Source: Bacillota bacterium (GTDB lineage Bacteria; Bacillota; Clostridia; Acetivibrionales; DSM-1351). From it: 15,403 nt of DNA. Below are positions 1 through 7,259 of the stretch, in pieces (within the stretch, counting starts at the first letter, position 1; each line of letters starts with the position of its first letter). The DNA is taken from NCBI GenBank assembly GCA_023397905.1, contig JAEWSZ010000187.1:1-15403 (forward strand). Direction: 5' to 3'. The notes under the pieces are model-generated. The model saw nothing but the letters and a program-made list of their open reading frames with translations. It had not been told where the DNA came from and did not search any database. Made by a program: the position numbers and the translations under genes.

Positions 1-60
1 GGTATAAGATGCAGACCCATAACTGCATTTTATATATAGTTGCCAATTTAACCGTGTTAT

Positions 61-126
61 GAGCGCCGGTCTCCCGGCGCTCGGAAAGCTCCAGCTTAGT
101 GTGAGAAAGTAGGCTGGGGCTTTTTT
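61..126 (+). terminator. Tandem hairpins ending in a U-tract: intrinsic terminator of a gene left of the window
   Basis: Two stem-loops follow each other. The first pairs GAGCGCCGG (61-69) with CCGGCGCTC (74-82) across a 4-base loop. The second pairs GCTCCAGC (88-95) with GCTGGGGC (113-120), one G-U pair, extended by A-T pairs into the run of six T at 121-126. The T-run lies on the + strand side, so it ends transcription coming from the left, outside the window. On the minus strand no T-run follows either hairpin, so it is not an obvious terminator for the kinase gene that ends at 162. Nothing else is seen in 1-60. Confidence 0.75.
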
Positions 127-161
127 CTGCAAAAATTAATAAAGTTAATTACTATCTGCTT

Positions 162-1262
162 TCAGCCCACAGTCACTGACTTTGGAAAACTGAAGTAAAA
201 GGAGGCGCCCTTATCAACTTCCCCCGTCATCCACGCCCTGCCGTTATGCCTTTTCAGGATCCTCTGGCAGATTGAGAGCCCTACGCCGGAGCCTTCAAAC
301 TCTTTCGAAGAGTGGAGCCTTTGAAACACCTTGAACAGCCTTGAAGAGTATTTCATATCAAATCCGGCGCCGTTGTCTCTGAAACAAAAAACGTAATCGT
401 CCTGATGAACGGCGTATTCAATATCTATTTTTGCGATCCGGCGGTTCACGGTGTATTTGATGGAGTTGGACAGGATGTTGGTTATCAGCAGCCTTATCAT
501 AATATTGTCGCCGGTTATAAGGGGCAGCTGAGGCATATTGAGTTCCACAGCTCTTTCCGGATGGGCCAGCATAAGCTCGTCAAACACGTTTCTGACCATG
601 CGGTTCAGATCCACTTGCTCCGGCTTCATTTCCAGCTCGCACATGCGTGAGAATTCCAGAAGGTGATCGATTATGCCGGTCAGCTCTGAAGATTTATTCT
701 TTATATTGGATATCAGCTGGTTTCCGTCCTCACCCAGTTTATCAAAGTAATCGGCGGAGAGGTAATCTATAAGCTTTCCGATTGACAGAAGAGGGGCCTT
801 CAGGTCGTGGGCTATGGAATAGCAAAAGCTGTCCAGCTCTTTATTGGCCATAAAGAGAGACTGGGTCTGTTCCTTGAGCTTTATATGGGTATTTACCCTG
901 GCCAGCAGCTCGGAAGGGTTGAAGGGCTTGGTGACATAATCCTGCGCCCCGGTCTCAAAGCCTTTTTTGATGCTTTGCTCATCATCGCTGGAGGTCAGGA
1001 ATATTATGGGAATGTTTTTATAGCTTTCATCGGCTTTAATGATCCTGCACAGCTCAAAGCCGTCTATTTCCGGCATGAAAATGTCCAGGAGTATCAGGTC
1101 GGGCAGTTGTTTTTCCAGTAATTTTAAAGCCGAAGCTCCCCTGGTGGCAACTCTGACTTTATAGTTGCCGCTTTTTAACACGGACATGGCCATTTCAATT
1201 TGTTCAGGGGTGTCGTCGACTATGAGGATTTCAAACTTGTCAATTGAATTGTCGCTATACAT
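162..1262 (-). CDS. Soluble response regulator-histidine kinase hybrid
   Basis: A 366-residue cytosolic signalling protein with an N-terminal receiver followed by a kinase. The receiver (about 10-130) has acidic pair D16/D17, phospho-acceptor D60, T90 and K112. The dimerisation/phospho-acceptor helix (about 145-210) carries H152 in a SIAHDLKAP motif, a pattern common in phytochrome-like and orphan kinases. The ATPase domain (about 255-362) has N262/N266 in the N box, D296-G298-G300 in the G1 box and a G326-V-G328 G2 box. There is no membrane segment, so the input is probably phosphorylation of D60 by another kinase or HPt protein. The start at 1262 is chosen over an in-frame ATG at 1298 because AAAGGTG lies about 5 bases upstream of it. 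It is transcribed divergently from the membrane hybrid kinase next door; the HPt domain of that protein is an attractive but unproven phosphodonor. Confidence 0.9.
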   Translation of the reverse strand: MYSDNSIDKFEILIVDDTPEQIEMAMSVLKSGNYKVRVATRGASALKLLEKQLPDLILLDIFMPEIDGFELCRIIKADESYKNIPIIFLTSSDDEQSIKKGFETGAQDYVTKPFNPSELLARVNTHIKLKEQTQSLFMANKELDSFCYSIAHDLKAPLLSIGKLIDYLSADYFDKLGEDGNQLISNIKNKSSELTGIIDHLLEFSRMCELEMKPEQVDLNRMVRNVFDELMLAHPERAVELNMPQLPLITGDNIMIRLLITNILSNSIKYTVNRRIAKIDIEYAVHQDDYVFCFRDNGAGFDMKYSSRLFKVFQRLHSSKEFEGSGVGLSICQRILKRHNGRAWMTGEVDKGASFYFSFPKSVTVG

Positions 1263-1302
1263 TTTTTCACCTTTAATTTTGTATATGGATAAAAACAACT
1301 AC

Positions 1303-1319
1303 CATTTTATAATAAAATG
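1303..1319. promoter_or_regulatory. 17-base palindrome over the probable -10 region of the divergent kinase gene
   Basis: CATTTTAT (1303-1310) and ATAAAATG (1312-1319) are perfect inverted arms around one central base. Read on the minus strand the element contains a TATAAA -10-like hexamer (1306-1311 on the + strand numbering), with a weak -35-like TATCGA about 17 bases further upstream. The 7-1-7 geometry within it resembles that of Fur/PerR-type boxes, although the sequence is not a good match to either consensus. In AT-rich intergenic DNA such palindromes also arise by chance, so this is only an operator candidate. Confidence 0.3.
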
Positions 1320-1340
1320 TACAATTAGTCGATAAAAAAA

Positions 1341-1368
1341 GTTTTGCTTTTTTTAATTGCATTATAAT
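1341..1368 (+). promoter_or_regulatory. Promoter-like element reading toward the hybrid kinase
   Basis: A perfect TATAAT hexamer lies at 1363-1368. The best -35-like stretch is GTTTTG at 1341-1346, 16 bases upstream and poor, within a T-rich tract. Transcription would begin near 1375, only about 15 bases before the terminator-like hairpin at 1390, giving either a very short RNA or a leader that must read through it. Confidence 0.45.
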
Positions 1369-1389
1369 ATAATAAAGAGAAAAGACGGC

Positions 1390-1433
1390 AAAGGCGCCAG
1401 GTTATGACAAATCACCTGCTGCGCCTTTTTTTA
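1390..1433 (+). terminator. Terminator-like hairpin in the leader of the hybrid kinase gene
   Basis: AAAGGCGC (1390-1397) pairs with GCGCCTTT (1421-1428), and the stem continues with CAGGT (1398-1402) pairing ACCTG (1414-1418) across a two-base bulge. A run of seven T (1426-1432) follows directly. This is a textbook intrinsic terminator on the + strand, yet no + strand gene precedes it: the upstream gene is transcribed away. It therefore probably acts on RNA started at about 1375, as an attenuator or as the end of a small RNA. Confidence 0.65.
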
Positions 1434-1523
1434 TTGTTTCCGCGCCGTAAAAACCTGCATTTGATTGCATATATGGAATACTCGCCGCGGAGGTATACCG
1501 GATTGACAGGAGGTTTGGCCGCA

Positions 1524-1556
1524 TTGAAATCTATGTATGGAGGCGTTGTGTTATGA
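1524..1556 (+). CDS. Possible 10-codon upstream reading frame coupled to the hybrid kinase
   Basis: AGGAGG at 1508-1513 is followed, 10 bases later, by a TTG that opens a 10-codon frame reading MKSMYGGVVL if TTG initiates. Its TGA stop overlaps the ATG of the hybrid kinase in an ATGA arrangement, the usual geometry of translational coupling. A second GGAGG (1539-1543) inside the frame serves the kinase ATG itself. TTG starts are less common and such short frames occur by chance, so this is only a possibility; the AGGAGG is otherwise unexplained. Confidence 0.2.
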   Translation: MKSMYGGVVL

Positions 1557-4297
1557 AATCTAAAATAACCATCAGACAATCGACCATAAGCGGTTTCATA
1601 TTGGGTATATTCTTTTTGATAGTGATTTTACTCATAGGAAGTATTGTTTATATGAGTTCCAGTATAAAAGCGGAACAGGCGGCCGAGAAAAGAAGGACCG
1701 AATTCAAGCAGCTGGGCATAGACCTTGCCGATGCGTCGGACTACCTGACGGACGAGGCCCGCAAATATTCCATAACCACTGATATTACCCATTTGCACAG
1801 GTATTGGGAAGAAATAAACGACACACAGACCCGTGACAAGGTAATACTCAAGCTGAAGGAGCTGGAGTCGCCGGAAACGGAATTGGAGCTGCTGGCCAGG
1901 GCAAAACAGCATTCGGATGCGCTGGTGGACACCGAAAGAAGGTCAATGAGGCTGGTCCTGGAGGCCGTTGGTGCTCCGGAGTCGGATATGGTTCCGGAAG
2001 TTGCCAGCTTTCAACTAAGTGCCGAGGACGGGGGATTAAGCAGCGCTGAGAAGCTTGCCAAAGCCAGAGAAATAATGTTTGACGCCAAATACGACGCGGA
2101 CAAAAAGGATATTATGAACCCAATAGCAAAGTTTCAGGAGGTCATGAACGCACGCCTGGAATCCGAGCTTGAGACTGCAAGGGAGGCCACTTCCACAGCT
2201 GCCGCCGTCCAGATGGTTTTGGCCTTGATAATCATTTGTGCTATAGCACTGTTAATAAGAATTTTGTTTAAATACATAACATATCCCATAAATGGCTATA
2301 CAAGGCTCCTTAGAAAGTTTTCCTTTGAGGACGACAAGTTTTCTCTTGCCCCAGAAGGGACCTATGAACTCCAGCAATTGGCCAATACCTTCAACGAACT
2401 GTATTTCTCCTTTCATGAGGAGCTTCAAAAGAGAAGGGAGGCCGAGCGCACCATGAGGGCGGCCAAGGAGGAAGCGGAGCTGGCCAACAACGCCAAAAGC
2501 GAATTTCTGGCAAGCATGTCCCATGAAATAAGGACTCCGCTGAATACAATTATAGGATACCAGTTCCTGCTGGGCGGTACATATCTGGAGATCAAGCAGA
2601 AGGAGTACTGCGATAAAATCGGCATGGTGGCGGATAACCTGCTGGGGCTCATAAACGGGATCCTGGATTTTTCAAAAATAGAAGCCGGGAAAATGACGCT
2701 GGAGAATGTAAAGTTTGACCTGGCCGGAGCCATAAAGGATGTGGCCGGAATGGTGGAGACGGAAGCAAACCAGAAAGGGCTGGAACTGAGGCTGAGTATA
2801 AAGGAAAGCATGCCGGATATGGTTGTGGGGGACGTCACAAGGCTTAAACAGGTAATGCTGAATTTACTGTCAAACGCAATTAAATTTACGGAGCGGGGTT
2901 CCATAGATATTTGTGCGGACTGTGTGCAAAAAGGCGGGGAGGCCATTGAAGCCCGCATAAGTGTGAAAGATACGGGCATTGGTATATCCGCCGGGCAAAT
3001 GGAAATCATATTTGAGCATTTTACACAGGGGGATGCTTCCACATCCAGAAAATATGGGGGAACAGGGCTGGGACTTGCCATAAGCAAAAGGATCGTGGAG
3101 ATGATGAAGGGCTCGATCCGGGTTGAAAGCCAGGAGGGAAAGGGTTCCTGCTTTAGTTTTACCATGGAATTCGGGCTGATTTCAAATAAAAATGCCGCAT
3201 ATGCGGAAGACCGGGGCGAAACTCTTGCGGACGGAGCTTTTATAAATAAAAAAATATTATTGGTGGAAGACAACGGTATCAATTTACAGATGACAAAGGA
3301 AATACTTGAAGTGATGGGATTTGAGGCACATACCGCGGCAGGAGGGCTTGAAGCGGTTGAACTTGTGAAGCGGATCTGTTTTGACGTAATACTCATGGAC
3401 ATACGAATGCCGGGAATGGACGGCTACGAGGCCACAAGAAACATAAGAGGCCTGGAAAACGGGAAAGGGACTGCTATCATAGCCCTTACCGCCGACGCTG
3501 TGGACGGTGTGGCGGAAAAGGCGGTCGGGGCAGGTATGAACGGATATCTGACCAAACCCCTGTACCCGGTAAAATTGTCCCGGATTTTAAAAAAATATAT
3601 CTCGAATGCTGACGGTACAGCTGACGGGGCGGAGGCCTTTTATGATGACAGTGCCGGCTGGGAAGGCAGTCCGGCGTCTGAGGCCGCAGAACCTTGGGAA
3701 AGGGTTTGGGAAAGAGGCATTGAAAGATTGGGAGGCAACAGGGCCAAATATGTGCAGGTACTGGAACAGTTTTCGGAAGGCCACCGGGAGGACGGCCAGA
3801 AAATAGGCAGATTATTTGAGGCGGACAGTTATGGGGAGCTGGAGGAGCTTGTACACAAGCTCAAGGGCATAACAGGGAATCTCGGGGCAAATTATTTGTT
3901 TGAATCGTTCAGAGAACTGGAAAAGTTAGTCAAGGGAAAAATGCCCCGGGAACAGATCAGGATGAAAATAGAGGATATTAAGCTTTGCCTGGATGAATTG
4001 TGCGACGAGGCGAAGGTATTTATAGAAAGTAACGGGCGGGCATATGAAAAAGAAGTTTTTCAGAATACCGGAAGGGATTTTGAGACGGTTTTTGCAAATC
4101 TGTATAGTTTTGTGTCCATGGCCGATTACGAAGCTAAGGAGTACTTTTTAAACAACATGGAGCTGTTTGAGAAAAACGTGGATATAAAGCTTTATGAAGG
4201 GTTAAAAAAGAGTATTCTGGAGTTTGATTTTGAGCAGGCCGGGCTTTATATGGATGGAATACCGGGCAGGCTGCCCACGGGTACCGGCGGAATATAG
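1553..4297 (+). CDS. Membrane-bound hybrid histidine kinase with receiver and HPt domains
   Basis: A 914-residue phosphorelay kinase of the BarA/ArcB/EvgS architectural class. In order: a first membrane helix (about 13-34), a largely helical extracytoplasmic sensor (about 35-215) of unknown ligand, a second helix (about 218-240), a HAMP-like linker and charged coiled coil (about 241-315), a HisKA domain with H324 in SMSHEIRTPL, an ATPase domain with LLSNAIKFT, DTGIGIS and a GGTGLGLAIS motif, a receiver (about 566-680) with phospho-acceptor D616, and an HPt domain (about 715-800) with H768 in VHKLKGITGNLGA. Phosphate can thus pass H324 to D616 to H768 and on to an external receiver. A further about 85 residues after the HPt are helical and acidic and match no domain I recognise. 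The start is supported by GGAGG at 1539-1543. The AraC-type regulator 131 bases downstream is the natural final acceptor; the signal is not deducible. Confidence 0.93.
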   Translation: MKSKITIRQSTISGFILGIFFLIVILLIGSIVYMSSSIKAEQAAEKRRTEFKQLGIDLADASDYLTDEARKYSITTDITHLHRYWEEINDTQTRDKVILKLKELESPETELELLARAKQHSDALVDTERRSMRLVLEAVGAPESDMVPEVASFQLSAEDGGLSSAEKLAKAREIMFDAKYDADKKDIMNPIAKFQEVMNARLESELETAREATSTAAAVQMVLALIIICAIALLIRILFKYITYPINGYTRLLRKFSFEDDKFSLAPEGTYELQQLANTFNELYFSFHEELQKRREAERTMRAAKEEAELANNAKSEFLASMSHEIRTPLNTIIGYQFLLGGTYLEIKQKEYCDKIGMVADNLLGLINGILDFSKIEAGKMTLENVKFDLAGAIKDVAGMVETEANQKGLELRLSIKESMPDMVVGDVTRLKQVMLNLLSNAIKFTERGSIDICADCVQKGGEAIEARISVKDTGIGISAGQMEIIFEHFTQGDASTSRKYGGTGLGLAISKRIVEMMKGSIRVESQEGKGSCFSFTMEFGLISNKNAAYAEDRGETLADGAFINKKILLVEDNGINLQMTKEILEVMGFEAHTAAGGLEAVELVKRICFDVILMDIRMPGMDGYEATRNIRGLENGKGTAIIALTADAVDGVAEKAVGAGMNGYLTKPLYPVKLSRILKKYISNADGTADGAEAFYDDSAGWEGSPASEAAEPWERVWERGIERLGGNRAKYVQVLEQFSEGHREDGQKIGRLFEADSYGELEELVHKLKGITGNLGANYLFESFRELEKLVKGKMPREQIRMKIEDIKLCLDELCDEAKVFIESNGRAYEKEVFQNTGRDFETVFANLYSFVSMADYEAKEYFLNNMELFEKNVDIKLYEGLKKSILEFDFEQAGLYMDGIPGRLPTGTGGI

Positions 4298-4428
4298 GCG
4301 CCGCAGGGATTTCCCCGCAAAAAGCGTGCGGAATGGCGAGGCGCAAAGTACCAAGTACCATTCACATTATCGGCTCACGGTATGTGGGGGGATTAATATC
4401 ATTAAATTTTGGTGAGCCAGAAAGGCTA

Positions 4429-5529
4429 ATGATACTTTTTATGTACAACACACTTATAGTAGATGATGATATAGCAACTCTGTACATGCTGAAAAGATTC
4501 GGAAAATGGGAACAAAGCGGCTTTTCGGTGGCAGGCGAAGCCTGTGACGGCAAGGAGGCTCTGCAGAAGCTGGAGGAGAGACCCTATGACCTGATAATTA
4601 CGGATATCAAAATGCCCGGAATGGATGGTATAGAATTTATCCAGGAGCTGAGAAACAGGGACCTTGACACCTGTATAATATTCCTGAGCACCCACAGCGA
4701 TTTTGAATATGCCAAGCAGGGCATCAGGTTCGGAGTATTCGAGTATATGACAAAACCCCTGGAGGAGGAAATACTGCTGGAAATACTCCAGAGGGCGAAA
4801 ATACATATAGATGTGATAAATGAACAGAAAGCAAAGCTCAGTGAGCAGAAATCAAAGGACGGAATTATTAACGGGGCGTATTATCCTAAAAATCATGAAA
4901 GCGCCATTCTTTCAGCTGTACTCAATGGGGAGAAGCAACTGGAAGATACCGCGGAAGAAGCTTTCCGGGAAATATGCACTGTGAATGACCTGGAGGCGGC
5001 TAAAATACGAGTATTGGCCAACACCTTGCTGTACAATGTCAGAAGCGGCATCGACGAAGCATTCCCCTGGCTCAACAAAATAGAGGGAAGCGCCGCTTAT
5101 CCGTGTATCGAGACAGCCGGAAGCCCTGAGGACATGCAAAATGAATTTACGGCGCAGCTCACGGCAATGCAGGAAAAAATACAAAAATACCAGTTAAACC
5201 ACGCGGACGGAATTATCCGGAAAATATGCCAGTGCGTAATCGACAATATTGAGAAGGAAATCAGTCTTGAACTGATATCCAATGAGGTCCACATCAGCAG
5301 GGACTATGTAGGCAAGCTGTTCAAGCAGAAGGTCCTGTGCAATCTGAACGATTATGTGACCAGGGTAAAAATGGAGCATGCAAAATACCTGATCCTCAGC
5401 GGCGAATTCAAAAATTATGAAATCAGCGAAAAGCTGGGTTATAAAAAAGCCGACTATTTTTCATCTCTTTTTAAAGCGTATACAGGTTATACGCCTATGG
5501 AATTCAAAAAGAGCAAATCGGATAAATGA
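4429..5529 (+). CDS. YesN-type response regulator (receiver plus AraC DNA-binding domain)
   Basis: A 366-residue cytosolic transcription regulator. The receiver (about 1-120) has the acidic triplet in TLIVDDDIA, phospho-acceptor D59 in ITDIKMPGMDG, a threonine/serine position in FLSTHSD and the lysine in YMTKPLEE. A variable linker (about 125-250) follows, then a C-terminal AraC/XylS double helix-turn-helix (about 260-362) with ISNEVHISRDYVGKLFKQ and a second motif ending GYTPMEFKKSK, typical of the family. The frame is open back to an ATG at 4333, but the receiver begins just after 4429; AAAGG (4421-4425) sits close to that ATG, with another ATG at 4441, so the exact start is uncertain. Family members usually pair with a neighbouring kinase, here the hybrid kinase upstream. 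It also directly precedes the urea operon leader and is a candidate activator of it, by position only. Confidence 0.9.
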   Translation: MILFMYNTLIVDDDIATLYMLKRFGKWEQSGFSVAGEACDGKEALQKLEERPYDLIITDIKMPGMDGIEFIQELRNRDLDTCIIFLSTHSDFEYAKQGIRFGVFEYMTKPLEEEILLEILQRAKIHIDVINEQKAKLSEQKSKDGIINGAYYPKNHESAILSAVLNGEKQLEDTAEEAFREICTVNDLEAAKIRVLANTLLYNVRSGIDEAFPWLNKIEGSAAYPCIETAGSPEDMQNEFTAQLTAMQEKIQKYQLNHADGIIRKICQCVIDNIEKEISLELISNEVHISRDYVGKLFKQKVLCNLNDYVTRVKMEHAKYLILSGEFKNYEISEKLGYKKADYFSSLFKAYTGYTPMEFKKSKSDK

Positions 5530-5598
5530 AATATTTAAACCTTGAAGCTGCAAAATATCGACGGTTTTTGTTGTATAAACGAGTATGCAGACCGGATA

Positions 5599-5616
5599 AT
5601 GAATTATGGAATTCAT
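5599..5616. repeat. Short inverted repeat after the AraC-type regulator
   Basis: ATGAATT (5599-5605) and AATTCAT (5610-5616) are perfect inverted arms around four bases. It is upstream of a TATAAT at 5661-5666 and could be a protein-binding site or a weak hairpin; there is no T-run, so it is not a clear terminator for the regulator gene. No convincing terminator is visible between 5530 and 5660. Confidence 0.3.
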
Positions 5617-5660
5617 AAAATTGCAGATTTGAGGGGTAAAATTACTTTTTTATGGTGTTT

Positions 5661-5666
5661 TATAAT
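5661..5666 (+). promoter_or_regulatory. TATAAT, possible -10 box of a distal urt promoter
   Basis: A perfect -10 hexamer lies at 5661-5666, but no good -35 stands 16-18 bases upstream (AAAATT). If used, it would produce a leader of about 270 bases before urtA containing both hairpins described at 5729-5837. Confidence 0.3.
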
Positions 5667-5728
5667 TGCGTATAAGATTGTATTATGAATATGTAAGAAA
5701 CAGCAATTCAATAAGTTATGATGTAGCT

Positions 5729-5837
5729 AAGGCGCTACGAGATGTGGCCGGTGTGCGGAGATATTTGCACCCGGGCTCCGCACTTGTAGTGCCTTTTGTT
5801 GATTGCGGCAGTGATGTCAAAAACGCTGTCACCGCCG
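5729..5837 (+). ncRNA. Structured RNA candidate in the urt leader (nested hairpin plus second hairpin)
   Basis: An outer helix pairs AAGGCGCTAC (5729-5738) with GTAGTGCCTT (5786-5795), ten pairs with one G-U. Inside it, GTGCGGAG (5753-5760) pairs perfectly with CTCCGCAC (5776-5783) around a 15-base loop; the 5' internal strand is 14 bases and the 3' strand two. Four T follow the outer helix, then G. A second hairpin pairs CGGCAGTGA (5806-5814) with TCACCGCCG (5829-5837), one mismatch. GGTG near 5750 could alternatively pair with CACC at 5768-5772, giving competing folds. The match to no riboswitch I know, including the guanidine (ykkC) class often found near urea-type genes, leaves the role open: attenuator, cis-regulatory RNA, or processing/stability element. 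Confidence 0.45.
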
Positions 5838-5860
5838 GCGGCAACAGGCTGCGAAACAAT

Positions 5861-5891
5861 TTGACAATACGTTTATGGCCATAAATTGTAT
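5861..5891 (+). promoter_or_regulatory. Proximal urtA promoter candidate with a 14-base palindromic operator
   Basis: A perfect -35 hexamer TTGACA (5861-5866) lies about 80 bases before urtA. The -10 is imperfect: TAAATT at 5882-5887 (15-base spacer) or TTGTAT at 5886-5891 (19-base spacer), which suggests dependence on an activator. Between them lies TTTATGGCCATAAA (5872-5885), a perfect palindrome spanning the spacer and touching the -10. Protein bound there would occlude or remodel the promoter. The regulator is unknown. Confidence 0.5.
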
Positions 5892-5944
5892 GTATTTTTA
5901 TCTGAATTGATTATGAGAGAAACAATGAAAGGTGGTCAAAGTTT

Positions 5945-7216
5945 ATGAAAAAGAAATGGTTGGCATTAGGCTTAAGTATATCCATGGCACTTTCGGTTCT
6001 ATTGGCGGGCTGCGGCAGCACTCCGTCTGAAGCAGGTACGTCTTCCGCAGGGGGATCGGCGGGGGCCGGATCATCGGCAGCCGCTCAGGCTCCGTCGGGA
6101 GATACCATAAAAGTCGGCATCCTCCACTCGCTGAGCGGTACCATGGCAATCAGCGAAGTATCAGTTAAAGATGCCGAGATGATGGCAATTGAAGAGATAA
6201 ACGCCGCAGGCGGAGTACTGGGCAAGCAGATCGAACCCGTTGTTGAGGACGGCGCCTCCGACTGGCCCAAATTTGCCGAAAAGGCAAAGAAGCTTTTGCA
6301 GAACGACAAGGTGGCAACCGTATTCGGCTGCTGGACCTCAGCAAGCAGAAAAGCCGTACTTCCGGTATTTGAAGAAAATAACGGGCTGCTGTGGTATCCC
6401 GTACAATATGAAGGCATGGAGTCCTCGCCCAATATCTTCTATTCGGGAGCCGCTCCAAACCAGCAGATAGTACCCGCGGTGGACTGGCTGCTTGAAAACA
6501 AGGGCAAAAAGTTCTTCCTGCTGGGCTCGGACTATGTGTTCCCGAAGACCGCAAACAAAATAATTAAAGCCCAGCTTGCGGCAAAAGGCGGGGAATTGAT
6601 CGCGGAAGAGTACACTCCTCTGGGACACACGGATTACAGCACCATCGTAAACAAAATAAAGGCCGCCAAGCCGGATGTGGTATTCAATACCCTCAACGGA
6701 GACAGCAATGTGGCATTCTTTAAACAGCTGAAGGATGCGGGAATAACCACAAAGGATCTCACAACCCTTTCGGTCAGCGTGGCCGAAGAGGAAGTAAGGG
6801 GAATAGGCGCGGAAAACATGGCAGGACACCTGGTTTCCTGGAACTACTACCAGACCACGGACACTCCTGAAAATAAGACCTTTGTTGAAAAATACAAAGC
6901 CAAATACGGCGCTGACAGAGTTACCGACGACCCTATAGAGGCCGCGTACATAAATGTGTATCTCTGGGCGGAAGCTGTTAAAAAGGCGGGCTCGGTTGAG
7001 GTAGACAAGGTCAAGGAAGCGGCTAAGGGCCTTGAATTCAAGGCGCCTGAAGGCACAGTGAAAATTGAGGGCGAAAACCAGCACATCTGGAAGCCTGTCA
7101 GAATAGGCGAAGTTCAGCCTGACGGGCTGATAAAGGAAATATGGAGCACGCCTGAAACAGTAAAGCCTGATCCATATCTTAAATCCTATGACTGGGCAAA
7201 GGGCCTGAGCAATTAA
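5945..7216 (+). CDS. urtA: Urea ABC transporter, substrate-binding lipoprotein
   Basis: A 423-residue solute-binding protein that captures urea (or a short amide) outside the membrane and hands it to UrtBC. Residues 1-22 form a lipoprotein signal peptide with lipobox LLAGC; C23 would be lipidated, anchoring the protein as expected in a Gram-positive cell. A Ser/Gly/Ala-rich tether (about 24-52) follows, then a type I periplasmic-binding fold of the amide/urea branch, starting DTIKVGILHSLSGTMA and containing the family stretch around FGCWTSASRKAVLPVFEE and LWYPVQYEGME. Length suits UrtA. AAAGGTGG (5928-5935) precedes the ATG by 9 bases. It is the first gene of the transporter set, separated by 141 bases with a hairpin from urtB, a layout that often lets the binding protein be made in excess. 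Adjacent urease genes favour urea over other amides. Confidence 0.95.
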   Translation: MKKKWLALGLSISMALSVLLAGCGSTPSEAGTSSAGGSAGAGSSAAAQAPSGDTIKVGILHSLSGTMAISEVSVKDAEMMAIEEINAAGGVLGKQIEPVVEDGASDWPKFAEKAKKLLQNDKVATVFGCWTSASRKAVLPVFEENNGLLWYPVQYEGMESSPNIFYSGAAPNQQIVPAVDWLLENKGKKFFLLGSDYVFPKTANKIIKAQLAAKGGELIAEEYTPLGHTDYSTIVNKIKAAKPDVVFNTLNGDSNVAFFKQLKDAGITTKDLTTLSVSVAEEEVRGIGAENMAGHLVSWNYYQTTDTPENKTFVEKYKAKYGADRVTDDPIEAAYINVYLWAEAVKKAGSVEVDKVKEAAKGLEFKAPEGTVKIEGENQHIWKPVRIGEVQPDGLIKEIWSTPETVKPDPYLKSYDWAKGLSN

Positions 7217-7259
7217 TGTAAAATCAATGGGAAATTAAATAGAAACATGTGGTCAATAT

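Noticed and set aside
1370..1433. Cyclic-di-GMP riboswitch ahead of the hybrid kinase
   Set aside because: GGCAAAGGC looks superficially similar, but the conserved GACGCAAAGCC and tetraloop-receptor parts are missing and the unit is too short.
2425..3402. 325-codon open frame antisense to the hybrid kinase
   Set aside because: Its Ser/Pro/Ile-rich composition is the reverse-strand shadow of the kinase's own codon use; there is no ribosome binding site or recognisable domain.
5666..5884. 72-codon open frame in the urt leader
   Set aside because: Its start falls in the TATAAT element, it has no ribosome binding site, resembles no family and runs straight through the hairpins at 5729-5837; it is better explained as non-coding leader.
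5530..5944. Guanidine (ykkC) riboswitch ahead of urtA
   Set aside because: That class is often found with urea-related genes, so I looked for its conserved GGUCCGAGAG and ACACGGAC-like blocks; neither is present.
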